The notes under the pieces: generated by a model
Told to the model about the DNA's origin: nothing
Seen by the model: only the letters and a program-made list of their open reading frames with translations
Databases searched by the model: none
Assembly (NCBI GenBank): GCA_944325775.1
Contig: CALVBL010000031.1
Coordinates: 1-14,857, forward strand
Length of the DNA: 14,857 nucleotides
Origin: an uncultured Helicobacter sp.
GTDB taxonomy: Bacteria > Campylobacterota > Campylobacteria > Campylobacterales > Helicobacteraceae
Direction: 5' to 3'
Made by a program: the position numbers and the translations under genes
Shown: piece after piece, positions 1 to 7,632 of the stretch
Numbering within the stretch: the stretch's first letter is position 1
How the letters are laid out: every line of letters starts with the position of its first letter

Positions 1-146
1 TTTGGGGCAAACTGCCCTTTATTAAGAGCAAAGTCTAAATATAGCTGATAATCAAACTTCGGATCTAGTGCTGAAGCGTGCAGCGCACCCTGTGAGCATA
101 GTAAGAGTAGAAAAATTGTATTTACCCATGCCAAAAACCTCATCAT
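1..146 (-). CDS. N-terminus of S6-type autotransporter serine protease (partial, runs off window)
   Basis: Reading leftwards from the ATG at 146, 48 codons stay open to the window edge. They encode a signal peptide (basic start MMRF, hydrophobic core NTIFLLLLCS, likely cleavage after HASA). The mature start LDPKFDYQLYLDFALNKGQF matches the hallmark N-terminus of S6/IgA-protease-like passengers (D-Y-Q-x-F-R-D-F-A-E-N-K-G-x-F). Known S6 proteins cross the inner membrane by Sec and the outer membrane through their own C-terminal beta-barrel. The catalytic triad and barrel are outside the window, so activity cannot be judged. GAGG lies 6 nt before ATG-146; an in-frame ATG at 158 is possible but its GGAG is only 3 nt away. 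The gene starts 43 nt after the DUF4105 gene with no clear -10 between, so co-transcription is likely. Related non-protease autotransporters sharing this N-terminus are possible. Confidence 0.72.
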   Translation of the reverse strand, partial: MMRFLAWVNTIFLLLLCSQGALHASALDPKFDYQLYLDFALNKGQFAP

Positions 147-189
147 ACTATACCTCATAAGCTCCAAAATCTTAAGATCCAAGTCCTAG

Positions 190-2142
190 CTAAAAATAAA
201 CCCTAAACCCGCTTTGTATCCCATAGCGCGAGATATAGGGTTGCGGGAGGAGGTTAGATTCTAACGTGAGAAAAAGCCCGAGGTTTGGGCGCAGATTTAT
301 CGATCCCGTGGCACTCACATAATGCCCAAGATCTCGCGAGCTATAGGCTCTTAGCTTATACTCTAGCGCGAGTTTTAGCGCGCCATCATTGCCTAGCACC
401 ACCCCAAAGGCGTTTGAGAGTAAAAACCTGCCTTGATTGTGCTTATCAAAATACAAAGTGGGCTCAAGGAGATAATACACATAGCTATAGTGCCCTATGC
501 GCGTGGAGAGCCCGCCACCAAGGGCGAGATAATAGCGCAGAGTATCGTGCAAAAACTGCCGTGAAAACCCCGTGTCTAGGCGATAAGAAAAGGGCGTGAA
601 AAACTTGCTCACCATACCAAAGGAGGCGAGCGAGAGAATCGTGGCGTGGTGGATATGCGCGCGCATTTGGTTTTGTGAATCCACCCCAGTGTAGCCTAAG
701 ATTCTCAAAAACTCGATCTGCGCACCTGTGAGATAGCCCCTGTCATTGTCTGTGATATCGTGATAAGCAAGGCGAAAGTCCAGCCCCAAGCCCTGCTGCG
801 TGATCCCGCCAGAATCTGCATTAGCAAAATACATCGGGCTTACTCTCAAGCCACGATTGCCCATTAGCGGGGAGTTTGGCGTAGGGATATCTACTGCCTC
901 ACTCGCCCCTAGCTTTGAGCGCACAGAGGCACTCTCGTGGATTATCTGCGTGTAGTCCTCTCGCTCAAGCTTACCCTTGGCATACCAATACTCGCTCATC
1001 TCAATACTAGATTCTAAGATATATTGTTTTTGGTGTAAGGCTAGATTTTCATCATCAGCGACACTTTGCGCACTTAACTTGCCTTTGGCGATCTTTTTGG
1101 CTTTGCGCACATCGCTAAAACTCATATCACGCTCATAGGCAAGGAGCTTAGCACGTCTGCTAGGGCGATAAGTCTCTTTAGTGATGAGCCCCGCATCGCG
1201 CATCACAAAGAGTGTCTCGGGGGGATTGACTTGGTAGATAAATTTTTTGCGCAAATTTAGGCTAGGGCGCGCCACCTCTAAGAGCCACAATATATTATAC
1301 GAGCAGTTTTCATCAAAAAAATAATACCACGACCACGCATCGCCAAGTTCCCAGATATGCCGATACATCTGCAGGACTTCCTCATAGCTTAGATTGAGGT
1401 CAAACTCCCAAATATCGCGGTTTTCAACATCACGATATTCTTTGATCTTCTCATAATAAGGCAGGATAGAAAACCGCCCATCATACATTCCTAATAATCC
1501 CTTAAATGCAAAGGCAAAGCCGTTTTCGACATTAGGATCTGCCGAGGCTTGGTAGTTGATCGCAAAAGAGAGTAGGCGCGAGTTAAACCCCGAGTTTAAG
1601 AGCAAAAATGTATGTCCAAACATCGAGGCGGGTGAGTTGATATGCGCAGAGGGGAAAATAATCGTCGCACTTTTGGGATTGACATAGGCAAACATTGCCT
1701 TAAATTCTTGACACTCTAAACGTGGCAAACCCTCAAAATGTAATAGTGAATCCAAATAAAAAAATCGCGCCCTAAAGCGACAAATCCCATGATAATCCTC
1801 TGGGCTACTGGATCGACGCGGCAGAGAAGTGATCGCTGCATCAAGTAGAGCGTTGGATTTGCTCACACGCTCTATGAAATCCTCTGGCACGATGATAGAA
1901 TCCACAGATTGATAAAATGCCTCAATAGTGGCGATAAGCTCTGCTTTGGGATCTTTTTTTCCGTTTTTGGCATAAAAAAACTCGGGTGAATCAATCTCGC
2001 TCTCTTTGCCATCAAAATGTAGCAGATCTAGCCATTGTTTTTGCTTGTAAATCTCAAGCTCTAGGGCTTTTTGTATCGCTTCGTCCTTTTGGAGAGCTAG
2101 TGAGGGTACAATACACAAAATTAGCACAATAAAATATCGCAT
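190..2142 (-). CDS. Secreted DUF4105 (Lnb N-terminal-like) protein with C-terminal outer-membrane beta-barrel-like region
   Basis: The product is 650 residues with a short signal peptide (MRYFIVLILCIVPSLA). About residues 155-300 carry the DUF4105 signature: an IIFPSAHINSPASMFGHTFL block followed about 100 residues later by YYFFDENCSYN. From about residue 435 to the end, alternating aromatic/hydrophobic strands finish in RVYF, with Phe last as in outer-membrane barrels. Seen: His in GHT then Cys in ENCS, the order found in permuted NlpC/P60-like folds; a hydrolase role is inference. DUF4105 domains are known from the Lnb N-terminal periplasmic family, whose function is poorly defined. Start: a GTG at 2148 is in frame, but ATG-2142 sits 5 nt after AAAGAG and begins the signal peptide cleanly. 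A -10 (TATAAT) lies 28 nt upstream on this strand. The S6-type gene follows directly, suggesting a shared cell-surface role. Confidence 0.83.
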   Translation of the reverse strand: MRYFIVLILCIVPSLALQKDEAIQKALELEIYKQKQWLDLLHFDGKESEIDSPEFFYAKNGKKDPKAELIATIEAFYQSVDSIIVPEDFIERVSKSNALLDAAITSLPRRSSSPEDYHGICRFRARFFYLDSLLHFEGLPRLECQEFKAMFAYVNPKSATIIFPSAHINSPASMFGHTFLLLNSGFNSRLLSFAINYQASADPNVENGFAFAFKGLLGMYDGRFSILPYYEKIKEYRDVENRDIWEFDLNLSYEEVLQMYRHIWELGDAWSWYYFFDENCSYNILWLLEVARPSLNLRKKFIYQVNPPETLFVMRDAGLITKETYRPSRRAKLLAYERDMSFSDVRKAKKIAKGKLSAQSVADDENLALHQKQYILESSIEMSEYWYAKGKLEREDYTQIIHESASVRSKLGASEAVDIPTPNSPLMGNRGLRVSPMYFANADSGGITQQGLGLDFRLAYHDITDNDRGYLTGAQIEFLRILGYTGVDSQNQMRAHIHHATILSLASFGMVSKFFTPFSYRLDTGFSRQFLHDTLRYYLALGGGLSTRIGHYSYVYYLLEPTLYFDKHNQGRFLLSNAFGVVLGNDGALKLALEYKLRAYSSRDLGHYVSATGSINLRPNLGLFLTLESNLLPQPYISRYGIQSGFRVYF

Positions 2143-2169
2143 ACACACTCTTTAGTTGTTTTGCGTGGC

Positions 2170-2175
2170 ATTATA
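2170..2175 (-). promoter_or_regulatory. -10 box for the DUF4105 gene
   Basis: Perfect TATAAT on the minus strand, followed by GCC, 27 nt before ATG-2142. No -35 is evident, as is usual for sigma-70 promoters of this phylum. It is divergent from the oxidoreductase promoter about 42 nt away. Confidence 0.65.
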
Positions 2176-2216
2176 GCTTAATTATCGCGTATTGCCAAAA
2201 ATTAATCCAACCGCCT

Positions 2217-2222
2217 TATAAT
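2217..2222 (+). promoter_or_regulatory. -10 box for the NAD(P)H oxidoreductase gene
   Basis: Perfect TATAAT 31 nt before ATG-2254, preceded by AT-rich sequence (attaatcc and upstream). It forms a divergent promoter pair with the -10 at 2170-2175. Confidence 0.65.
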
Positions 2223-2253
2223 GGTGGCTCATTTCAACACTTAAGGAGCTATG

Positions 2254-2736
2254 ATGAAGACACTCATACTTTTTGCCCATACTTTTTGGGAAAATTCTAA
2301 AGTCAATAAGGCACTTTTAGAATCTGTGCAGGGCGCACCAAATCTCACGATAGAGAATCTCACCCTTACCTGCCCTAATGGTGCAATCGATGTGGAAGCC
2401 CAAAAAGCATTGCTCAAAAACGCTGATATGATTTTGTTCCAATTTCCTTTGTTTTGGTTTAGCACACCAAGTCTGCTCAAAGAATGGCAAGATAGAGTGC
2501 TAACAGGGATCTTGTATGGAAATGAGCCAAAACTCTTAGAGGGCAAGACCTTTGGGATCGTCACGACTGCAGGTGGCGCAGAATCTAGCTACGATGGACA
2601 TCATGGCGCGACTATAGAGGATATTTTCGTGCCTATCTATCATAGCTTTAGGTATTTGGGGCTAAAGACCAAAGAGCCATTTTGTATCTTTAGTGCAAAC
2701 GCACAGAATCTACCACTAGAACAATACAAAGCATAG
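2254..2736 (+). CDS. Flavodoxin-fold NAD(P)H oxidoreductase (KefF/YwrO-type quinone reductase)
   Basis: A cytoplasmic flavoprotein of the Flavodoxin_2 family, which passes two electrons from NAD(P)H through FMN/FAD to quinones; some members regulate K+/H+ antiporters. Seen: first strand plus flavin phosphate loop (TLILFAHTFWENSKVNKAL), the family block QFPLFWFSTPSLLKEWQDRV with downstream GILYG, and TTAGGAESSYDGHHGATIED, matching the dinucleotide/flavin loop of KefF-like enzymes. Start: AAGGAG at 2243-2248 is 5 nt from ATG-2254 but only 2 nt from the overlapping ATG-2251, so 2254 is chosen (160 codons). The protein ends at LPLEQYKA, about 10-15 residues shorter than the 170-190 usual for the family, exactly where the hairpin-rich segment begins. 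Monocistronic, with its own promoter. No K+ transporter gene is nearby, so the substrate is unknown. Confidence 0.86.
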   Translation: MKTLILFAHTFWENSKVNKALLESVQGAPNLTIENLTLTCPNGAIDVEAQKALLKNADMILFQFPLFWFSTPSLLKEWQDRVLTGILYGNEPKLLEGKTFGIVTTAGGAESSYDGHHGATIEDIFVPIYHSFRYLGLKTKEPFCIFSANAQNLPLEQYKA

Positions 2737-2818
2737 TGCTATCTGATAGAATCTAGGTGGGTTTATCAAAAATGTGCTAGCCCAAGCGACATCGATGAGG
2801 TGGCGACACCAAACAATC

Positions 2819-2842
2819 ACAGAATCTCGCTCTAGATTCTGT
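2819..2842. repeat. Inverted repeat, 9-bp arms
   Basis: ACAGAATCT (2819-2827) and AGATTCTGT (2834-2842) are perfect complements around a 6-nt loop. The arms contain the window-wide heptamer in both orientations. Confidence 0.85.
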
Positions 2843-2865
2843 ATATGTTCGCGCAAGCGGAGTGA

Positions 2866-2890
2866 GCGGAGATTCATTCTCCGCGAATGA
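2866..2890. repeat. Two mutually exclusive hairpins sharing bases
   Basis: GCGGAGA (2866-2872) pairs with TCTCCGC (2878-2884). Alternatively TCATTC (2874-2879) pairs with GAATGA (2885-2890). Both have 5-nt loops and cannot form together. Confidence 0.75.
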
Positions 2891-2892
2891 TA

Positions 2893-2915
2893 GCAATTTG
2901 TGTCAAGCAAATTGC
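2893..2915. repeat. Inverted repeat, 8-bp arms
   Basis: GCAATTTG (2893-2900) and CAAATTGC (2908-2915) are perfect complements with a 7-nt loop. A further GAT/ATC pairing (2889-2891 with 2916-2918) extends the stem across one bulged A. Confidence 0.85.
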
Positions 2916-2935
2916 ATCGAAACAATAAAATCCTT

Positions 2936-5383
2936 CTAATTACCCTCCCTAAGCATTGGGTTGGTATCAATATCAAAATCAAAATATTCTGACACAAAAT
3001 CACTGCTACTGACTTGCTCATAATGATCGCGTGCGGCTTTGAAGTTTTTGGCTTCTTGATAGAGCAATCCTAGGGCAAATTTAGATTCTAAATTCGTAAC
3101 AGATTCCATCTTAGAGATTTGCAGCAGTGCCACGGCGTTTTCGTGACGCCCAGCACCCAGTGCCGCCACCGCACCTAAAAATCGCGTCTGCGGATCGTCT
3201 TCTTTGAGATCATCAATGAGTGTGTTGTAATACACAAACGCCTTTTCAAAATGTCCGCTATAGATATTCAAAAGCCCCAAAACCTGCAAAATCCCGGCAT
3301 TGCTTTCATTGGTGCTAAGCAGCTTATGCTCTATCTCTGGCTCGATAGTGAGTAGTGTGCCTGTGATAAATGATGTATAGATATACAGCTCACGCGCCAA
3401 AGACGCCCCAAAATAAATGCTGCTCATATCCAAATCCTTTTTGTAATACAGCTCATTGAGCTCTAATGCCACCTCTTTGAGATCGCGCTTATAAAATCGC
3501 GAAAGTTCATACATCACATTTGCTACGACATCTTTTGGATAGATTCTCTGTAGTGTTTCAAATCCCTGCATAATCATCGCGGGATCTTGCTTAGCTAGGC
3601 TATAGGCACTTTTTAGCGCGTGATAAACAGGCTTATTAAAATCTCCCATCCACGCAAAATCCTCTATGGGGACATTATTGAGATAGCGCAAGAATGAGAG
3701 CAAAAACGCCCTCTGCTCGTTAGATTCAAAGCTAATATCTGAAAAATCCGCGCTAATGGAACTTAAGATTCTATCGACATTGCGATATGTTAGCCGCCCA
3801 GCGATCACGGCAAAAAGCCCAGAGAGCACATCATTACTATCAAGATGGTAGGCGCGTAAAAAATGCGTGTAGGCATTGTCATAATCACCCGCTTGCGCAT
3901 ACAGCACGCCCATATTGTAGTGCAAAATCGCGTGATTAGGATAGATACTAAGTGCTTTTAGCATAAATTCTTGGGCTTTGCGGATGTTGTTTTGATTGAC
4001 CTCTCGCAAGGCAAGAGTGATATTTTGATTGACTCTAGCGATCCCACTTCCCTCGCCTAGCGTGCTTTTTGCAAGCTCTATATTGTTGATTTTGAGGTGC
4101 ATACCACCCTCTTGGATCACTTCTAGATTTTGCTTGGCATCAAAGATTCTAAAAGGTGCGTAATAATACAGAATCTTATAACCTAGAATCTGCTCATGCT
4201 CAAACTTGCGATTCCAAAAATTCTCTTGGGCTTTGTGGATATCAAAAAGTTCTTCTTTGAGTTTGACGCGTATGGGATAGAGATTTAAATCAGGGTTTTT
4301 TTCATCTTGACGCATCATACGATTGAGCACGCTCACGCTTTCTTTGAAGTTTCCTAGTTTTAGCTCAATGAGCTGCAAGGACATAAGCGCATACGGGTCT
4401 TTGGCAAAAGTATTGAGATATTCATAAATGTATTGGCGTGCTTGCTTATATTCACCCACTCTAGCGTGGAGCTGGGCTATGGCGAGATTATCTTTTTTGG
4501 TGGGCGTTTTTTTGAGCATAGCAAGGGCATTGTAGTCATCATTAAAAAGCGTGAATATTCGTGCCGCAATTCGGTTATTATACGCTTTGTAGGCTTGGGA
4601 ATTGGGGTTTAGCAGCGAGGAGAAAGATTCAAAATAAAAGCCCTTATACACATCAATGAGGCTATAGAGGAATGAATAAAAAGGCGCTGTGTTGGATTCA
4701 AAAAGATGTGAAGAGCTAATGCCCACATAATAATCCACCAAATCCTCTCTACCAAGCTTGTGCGCGGCATAGGCGGCATTGATCGCACTCACAGCGACAT
4801 CTTCGCCCGATGCGATCGCCATATCAAAGGATTGCAGGGCTTGCTCGTATTCTTTTTCTTTGAGCTTTATCACGCCTAGGTTGTATCCAGCAAGCGATTG
4901 GGAAAAGATCGCAATATGCTCAAACAGATCCAATGCCTCTAGCTTGTCGCCTTGCTCATAAAGAATATTTGCCTTTTTGATCATCTGCCCTAGCTCGCTC
5001 TCATCGACATTACCCTTTTTGGAGAGCTGCTCTACTTGCGGAGCTTGAGATATTTTGGTGGTTTTTGGTGGAGGTGGAGGTGGCGGAGAGGGCTCTGGCT
5101 CATCATCACTAAAGATAAAAACAATAAGACTAATGATAAGCAGCAATACACTCACAGCCCCGCCAATGAGCGCGAATAGAGCCTTTTTGTTATGCTTTAA
5201 CATGACAAGAGCGGGGAATCTCTGCACCATAGGCGTGAGGATTGGCTGCAGAGCAGATGCCAAAAACGCGATAATTTTTTGTTTTAGCCCAGATTCTGAT
5301 GGAGTAGATTCTTCACTAGATTCTGTATCTTGGGACTCTTGATTAGCATTTGGGTCGTTGAGATCGACTTCTTGTGCTGCCAT
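2936..5383 (-). CDS. pflB: PflB-like flagellar motor stator-scaffold TPR protein
   Basis: The 815-residue product has an acidic Ser/Glu-rich cytoplasmic tail (1-32), an amphipathic stretch (33-66), one transmembrane helix (about 69-91), a seven-proline run (100-106) and a long periplasmic helical-repeat domain. TPR-like units are clearest near residues 135-200, 480-530 (HYNMGVLYAQAGDYDNAYTHF) and 700-790. In Campylobacterota, PflB with PflA builds the disk that recruits the MotAB stator ring around the flagellar motor. Length (about 820 in C. jejuni), topology and position directly after serS all match, from memory, C. jejuni PflB. The start is 8 nt past serS, and its AAGG overlaps the serS stop codon (TAAGG, 6 nt before ATG), indicating translational coupling. 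Individual TPR sequences are diverged. A different TPR membrane protein is less likely given the synteny. Confidence 0.87.
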   Translation of the reverse strand: MAAQEVDLNDPNANQESQDTESSEESTPSESGLKQKIIAFLASALQPILTPMVQRFPALVMLKHNKKALFALIGGAVSVLLLIISLIVFIFSDDEPEPSPPPPPPPKTTKISQAPQVEQLSKKGNVDESELGQMIKKANILYEQGDKLEALDLFEHIAIFSQSLAGYNLGVIKLKEKEYEQALQSFDMAIASGEDVAVSAINAAYAAHKLGREDLVDYYVGISSSHLFESNTAPFYSFLYSLIDVYKGFYFESFSSLLNPNSQAYKAYNNRIAARIFTLFNDDYNALAMLKKTPTKKDNLAIAQLHARVGEYKQARQYIYEYLNTFAKDPYALMSLQLIELKLGNFKESVSVLNRMMRQDEKNPDLNLYPIRVKLKEELFDIHKAQENFWNRKFEHEQILGYKILYYYAPFRIFDAKQNLEVIQEGGMHLKINNIELAKSTLGEGSGIARVNQNITLALREVNQNNIRKAQEFMLKALSIYPNHAILHYNMGVLYAQAGDYDNAYTHFLRAYHLDSNDVLSGLFAVIAGRLTYRNVDRILSSISADFSDISFESNEQRAFLLSFLRYLNNVPIEDFAWMGDFNKPVYHALKSAYSLAKQDPAMIMQGFETLQRIYPKDVVANVMYELSRFYKRDLKEVALELNELYYKKDLDMSSIYFGASLARELYIYTSFITGTLLTIEPEIEHKLLSTNESNAGILQVLGLLNIYSGHFEKAFVYYNTLIDDLKEDDPQTRFLGAVAALGAGRHENAVALLQISKMESVTNLESKFALGLLYQEAKNFKAARDHYEQVSSSDFVSEYFDFDIDTNPMLREGN
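5066..5086 (-). repeat. Proline-codon repeat in pflB
   Basis: Seven consecutive CCN codons (CCG CCA CCT CCA CCT CCA CCA) form a triplet/hexamer repeat encoding the rigid linker just outside the membrane. Copy number could vary by in-frame slippage. Confidence 0.8.
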
Positions 5384-5391
5384 AGCTTACC

Positions 5392-6672
5392 TTAGAGATA
5401 TTTGTGCAAGACTTTTGGGATAGTAATACTCCCATCTTGATTTTGAAAATTTTCCATAATCGCGATGAGCGTGCGCCCCACAGCAAGCGAAGAGCCATTG
5501 AGTGTATGCACGAGGGTGTTTTTTTTCTCATCTTTGAATCTAATCTTTGCCCGGCGCGCTTGGAAGTCTCGTGTGTTGGATATGGAGCTGATCTCACGAT
5601 AGCAGTTTTGTCCGGGCAGCCATACCTCTATATCCACCGTGTTGCTCGCGCTAAATCCCAAATCCCCACCACATAACTGCACAAGGCGATGGGGCAACTC
5701 TAGGGCTTGCAAGATCCCGCTTGCTGTCTCTATCATTTTTGCTTGCATTTCATCGCTAGATTCAGGGTGTGTGAGTGCGACAAGCTCGACTTTGTCAAAC
5801 TGATGCTGGCGGATCATACCCCGCGTATCGCGCCCTGCACTCCCGGCTTCTTTGCGAAAACAGGGCGTATGGGCAGTGAGCATGATAGGCAACCTATCTT
5901 TTGGGATAATGCTGTCGTTGTAGAGATTGGTGAGTGTGATCTCTGAAGTGGATATGAGATAGAGTTCATGCATCTTGCTATCATGTGAATCTAGCTCTTC
6001 AATTTGGGTCTTGACCTTGAACATATCCTCTTCAAATTTAGGTAGCTGCCCTGTGCCAAAGAGACAATGTGCATTGACAAGCAGCGGCGTGCTCACGATC
6101 TCAAAGCCCGCACGCTCATTATAATCCAGCATAAAATTGATAAGCGCGCGATTGAGTCGCGCACCTTCACCACGTAGCACGCTAAAGCGACTTTTGGCAA
6201 GCTTGACACCAGATTCAAAATCTATCCAGCCATTTTGCTCGGCAAGCTCCCAATGCTCCTTAGGCGTGAAGTCAAATCTGCGAGGAGTGAGAATCCTAGT
6301 GATCTCCACATTATCACGCTCATCATCGCCTGCGGGCGTCTTAGAATCTGGGAGATTAGGAATGCTATGGGCAAGACTCTCAAGCTTAGTTTCTATCTCT
6401 GTGAGGTGTGTTTGGGCTTGAGCGAGCTTTTGCTTATTGGTATCTAGCGCGTCTTTTAGTTCGGTGGTGTCTTTGCCCTGTGCGCGATATTGTCCAAAAA
6501 GCTTGGAGGTTTTGTTTTGGTAGGCTTGGAGTTCTTCAAGGTCTTGTTTGTGTGTTTTGTATGCGCTGGCTAGGTCGCGAAGCTCTGTGAGGGTTTGGGC
6601 GCTCACTTTTTTGATCGCGAGCTTTTCTTGTATGGATTGGAAATCATTTAGCACGGCTTTGATGTCGATCAT
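5392..6672 (-). CDS. serS: Seryl-tRNA synthetase
   Basis: A class II aminoacyl-tRNA synthetase that charges tRNA-Ser, and tRNA-Sec for selenocysteine synthesis where present. The 426 residues match family length. An N-terminal helical arm (about 1-105, a charged coiled coil) binds the tRNA long variable arm. The catalytic core shows TSE (242-244), motif 2 with CFRKEAGSAGRDTRGMIRQH (271-290) and motif 3 NGSSLAVGRTLIAIMEN (392-408) with its arginine at 400. The start ATG follows AAGGA by 7 nt. pflB begins 8 nt downstream; the rluB-type gene ends 67 nt upstream on the same strand, and a weak TATAAA at 6693-6698 could provide a separate promoter. An A8 run near the 3' end (minus strand) encodes EKKN and the frame stays intact. 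Confidence 0.97.
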   Translation of the reverse strand: MIDIKAVLNDFQSIQEKLAIKKVSAQTLTELRDLASAYKTHKQDLEELQAYQNKTSKLFGQYRAQGKDTTELKDALDTNKQKLAQAQTHLTEIETKLESLAHSIPNLPDSKTPAGDDERDNVEITRILTPRRFDFTPKEHWELAEQNGWIDFESGVKLAKSRFSVLRGEGARLNRALINFMLDYNERAGFEIVSTPLLVNAHCLFGTGQLPKFEEDMFKVKTQIEELDSHDSKMHELYLISTSEITLTNLYNDSIIPKDRLPIMLTAHTPCFRKEAGSAGRDTRGMIRQHQFDKVELVALTHPESSDEMQAKMIETASGILQALELPHRLVQLCGGDLGFSASNTVDIEVWLPGQNCYREISSISNTRDFQARRAKIRFKDEKKNTLVHTLNGSSLAVGRTLIAIMENFQNQDGSITIPKVLHKYL

Positions 6673-6739
6673 TACGCATTCCTTATAGAATCTTTATAGA
6701 GTAAAAGCATTTGTTATTCCGAGCGAGATCACCACATCA

Positions 6740-7498
6740 CTACTCGTCCAAAAATATTTTAAGCTTTTTATACTCTTCCTTGGTAAAATACCGCCATTTG
6801 CCACAAGGCAGGTTATTAAGAGAGCAAAACCCATAGCCCACACGTTTTAGGTCTAAAATCTCATAGCCAAATTGTGCGAAAAACCTCCTTAGCTCGCGGT
6901 TTTTACCCTCATCAATCACCACACGCACGCGTGGCAACGCACTATCACGCAAGATTTCGAAGTCCAAAAACGGCGTGAGAGTAAGAGAGTTAATCTTGCT
7001 TAGCGTGTGCGCGCCCTTGAGATTATCAATCACAAAGTCCTTGCCCTCTGTGATCATTGTGCGCACAGAATCTAAGAGTTTGGGGCTAAGCGCATGGGAG
7101 AGCTTGAGATTATAAGTGCGTGGGAGGGCTGCGGTACTTAGGGTATGCACCACCTGCTTGCTATCACTTAGGATCAAAAGCCCCTCACTCGCATAGTCCA
7201 GCCGCCCGACATAGCTAAACCCCCCAAACTTAGAATCTAAACCATCATAGATCACCCTGCGTCCGCGATCATCGCGTTTGCTAACGATCTCACCTTTGGG
7301 CTTGTGGTAGATGATGGCGGTGTATTTTTGCACTGGGCGCAAAAGCTTGCCATCGACAAACACCTTGTCTCTAGCCCCTAGCACGCTTTGAGGGGTAGCT
7401 CTCGTGTGATTGATCTTCACGCGCCCAGATTCTATGAGTACATCAGCCTCACGGCGCGAAAACTTCGAATTATGCGCAATGTATTGATTGAGACGCAC
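6740..7498 (-). CDS. rluB: RsuA/RluB-family rRNA pseudouridine synthase
   Basis: Converts a specific uridine in rRNA to pseudouridine. The 252-residue protein starts with an S4 RNA-binding domain (1-48: RLNQYIAHNSKFSRREADVL, GRVKIN). The catalytic domain has HKPKGEIVSK (65-74), the motif GRLDYASEGLLIL (98-110) with nucleophile Asp101, and the C-terminal block RVVIDEGKNRELRRFF. The family contains RsuA, RluB, RluE and RluF; RluB is the best guess and the substrate position is not proven. The start is GTG at 7498, 5 nt after AAAGGA; the ATG 5 nt upstream is out of frame. A -10 box lies 27 nt upstream. It is probably the first gene of an rluB-serS-pflB transcription unit. Confidence 0.9.
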   Translation of the reverse strand: MRLNQYIAHNSKFSRREADVLIESGRVKINHTRATPQSVLGARDKVFVDGKLLRPVQKYTAIIYHKPKGEIVSKRDDRGRRVIYDGLDSKFGGFSYVGRLDYASEGLLILSDSKQVVHTLSTAALPRTYNLKLSHALSPKLLDSVRTMITEGKDFVIDNLKGAHTLSKINSLTLTPFLDFEILRDSALPRVRVVIDEGKNRELRRFFAQFGYEILDLKRVGYGFCSLNNLPCGKWRYFTKEEYKKLKIFLDE

Positions 7499-7525
7499 GA
7501 CATTCCTTTGTGATGAGATAGTGGC

Positions 7526-7531
7526 ATTGTA
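7526..7531 (-). promoter_or_regulatory. -10 box for the rluB-type gene
   Basis: TACAAT followed by GCC on the minus strand, 27 nt before the GTG start. It is divergent from the promoter at 7604-7609. Confidence 0.6.
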
Positions 7532-7603
7532 ACAAATTTCCTCTTAAGACCGATCATTGTGTATTTATCGCTCTCCATTGGCTTGGCATTGCACAAAACA
7601 ATC

Positions 7604-7609
7604 CATAAT
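7604..7609 (+). promoter_or_regulatory. Candidate -10 box for the 73-codon orphan
   Basis: CATAAT followed by GCC, 23 nt before ATG-7633. One mismatch to TATAAT. Confidence 0.45.
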
Positions 7610-7632
7610 GCCCAAAAATGTAAGGAGAGAAT

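Larger units (their letters stand above)
2737..2935. other. Non-coding, hairpin-rich convergent intergenic segment; possible dispersed repeat
   Basis: About 200 bases lie between the convergent 3' ends of the oxidoreductase and pflB. An open frame crosses it but has no ribosome site and unconvincing composition. It contains three perfect inverted repeats, a direct repeat AGCGGAG (2856-2862 and 2865-2871), and three copies of AGAATCT/AGATTCT. None of the hairpins is followed by a T-tract on either strand, so ordinary terminators are not supported. It may be a miniature or degenerate mobile repeat or a structured RNA; both are inference. Confidence 0.45.

Noticed and set aside
2893..2915. Hairpin as a terminator for the oxidoreductase or pflB
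   Set aside because: Neither strand has a T-run after the stem.
2716..3021. Minus-strand open frame of 101 codons across the intergenic element
   Set aside because: It starts inside pflB in another frame, has no ribosome site, and spans hairpins; more likely repeat-derived noise.
5519..5526. A8/T8 homopolymer in serS as a phase-variation tract
   Set aside because: Short, lies in an essential gene with an intact frame, and encodes the ordinary residues EKKN.
7494..7503. Frameshift at the start of the rluB-type gene (out-of-frame ATG just upstream)
   Set aside because: The GTG start has well-spaced AAAGGA and the first residues already fit the S4 domain, so no frameshift is needed.
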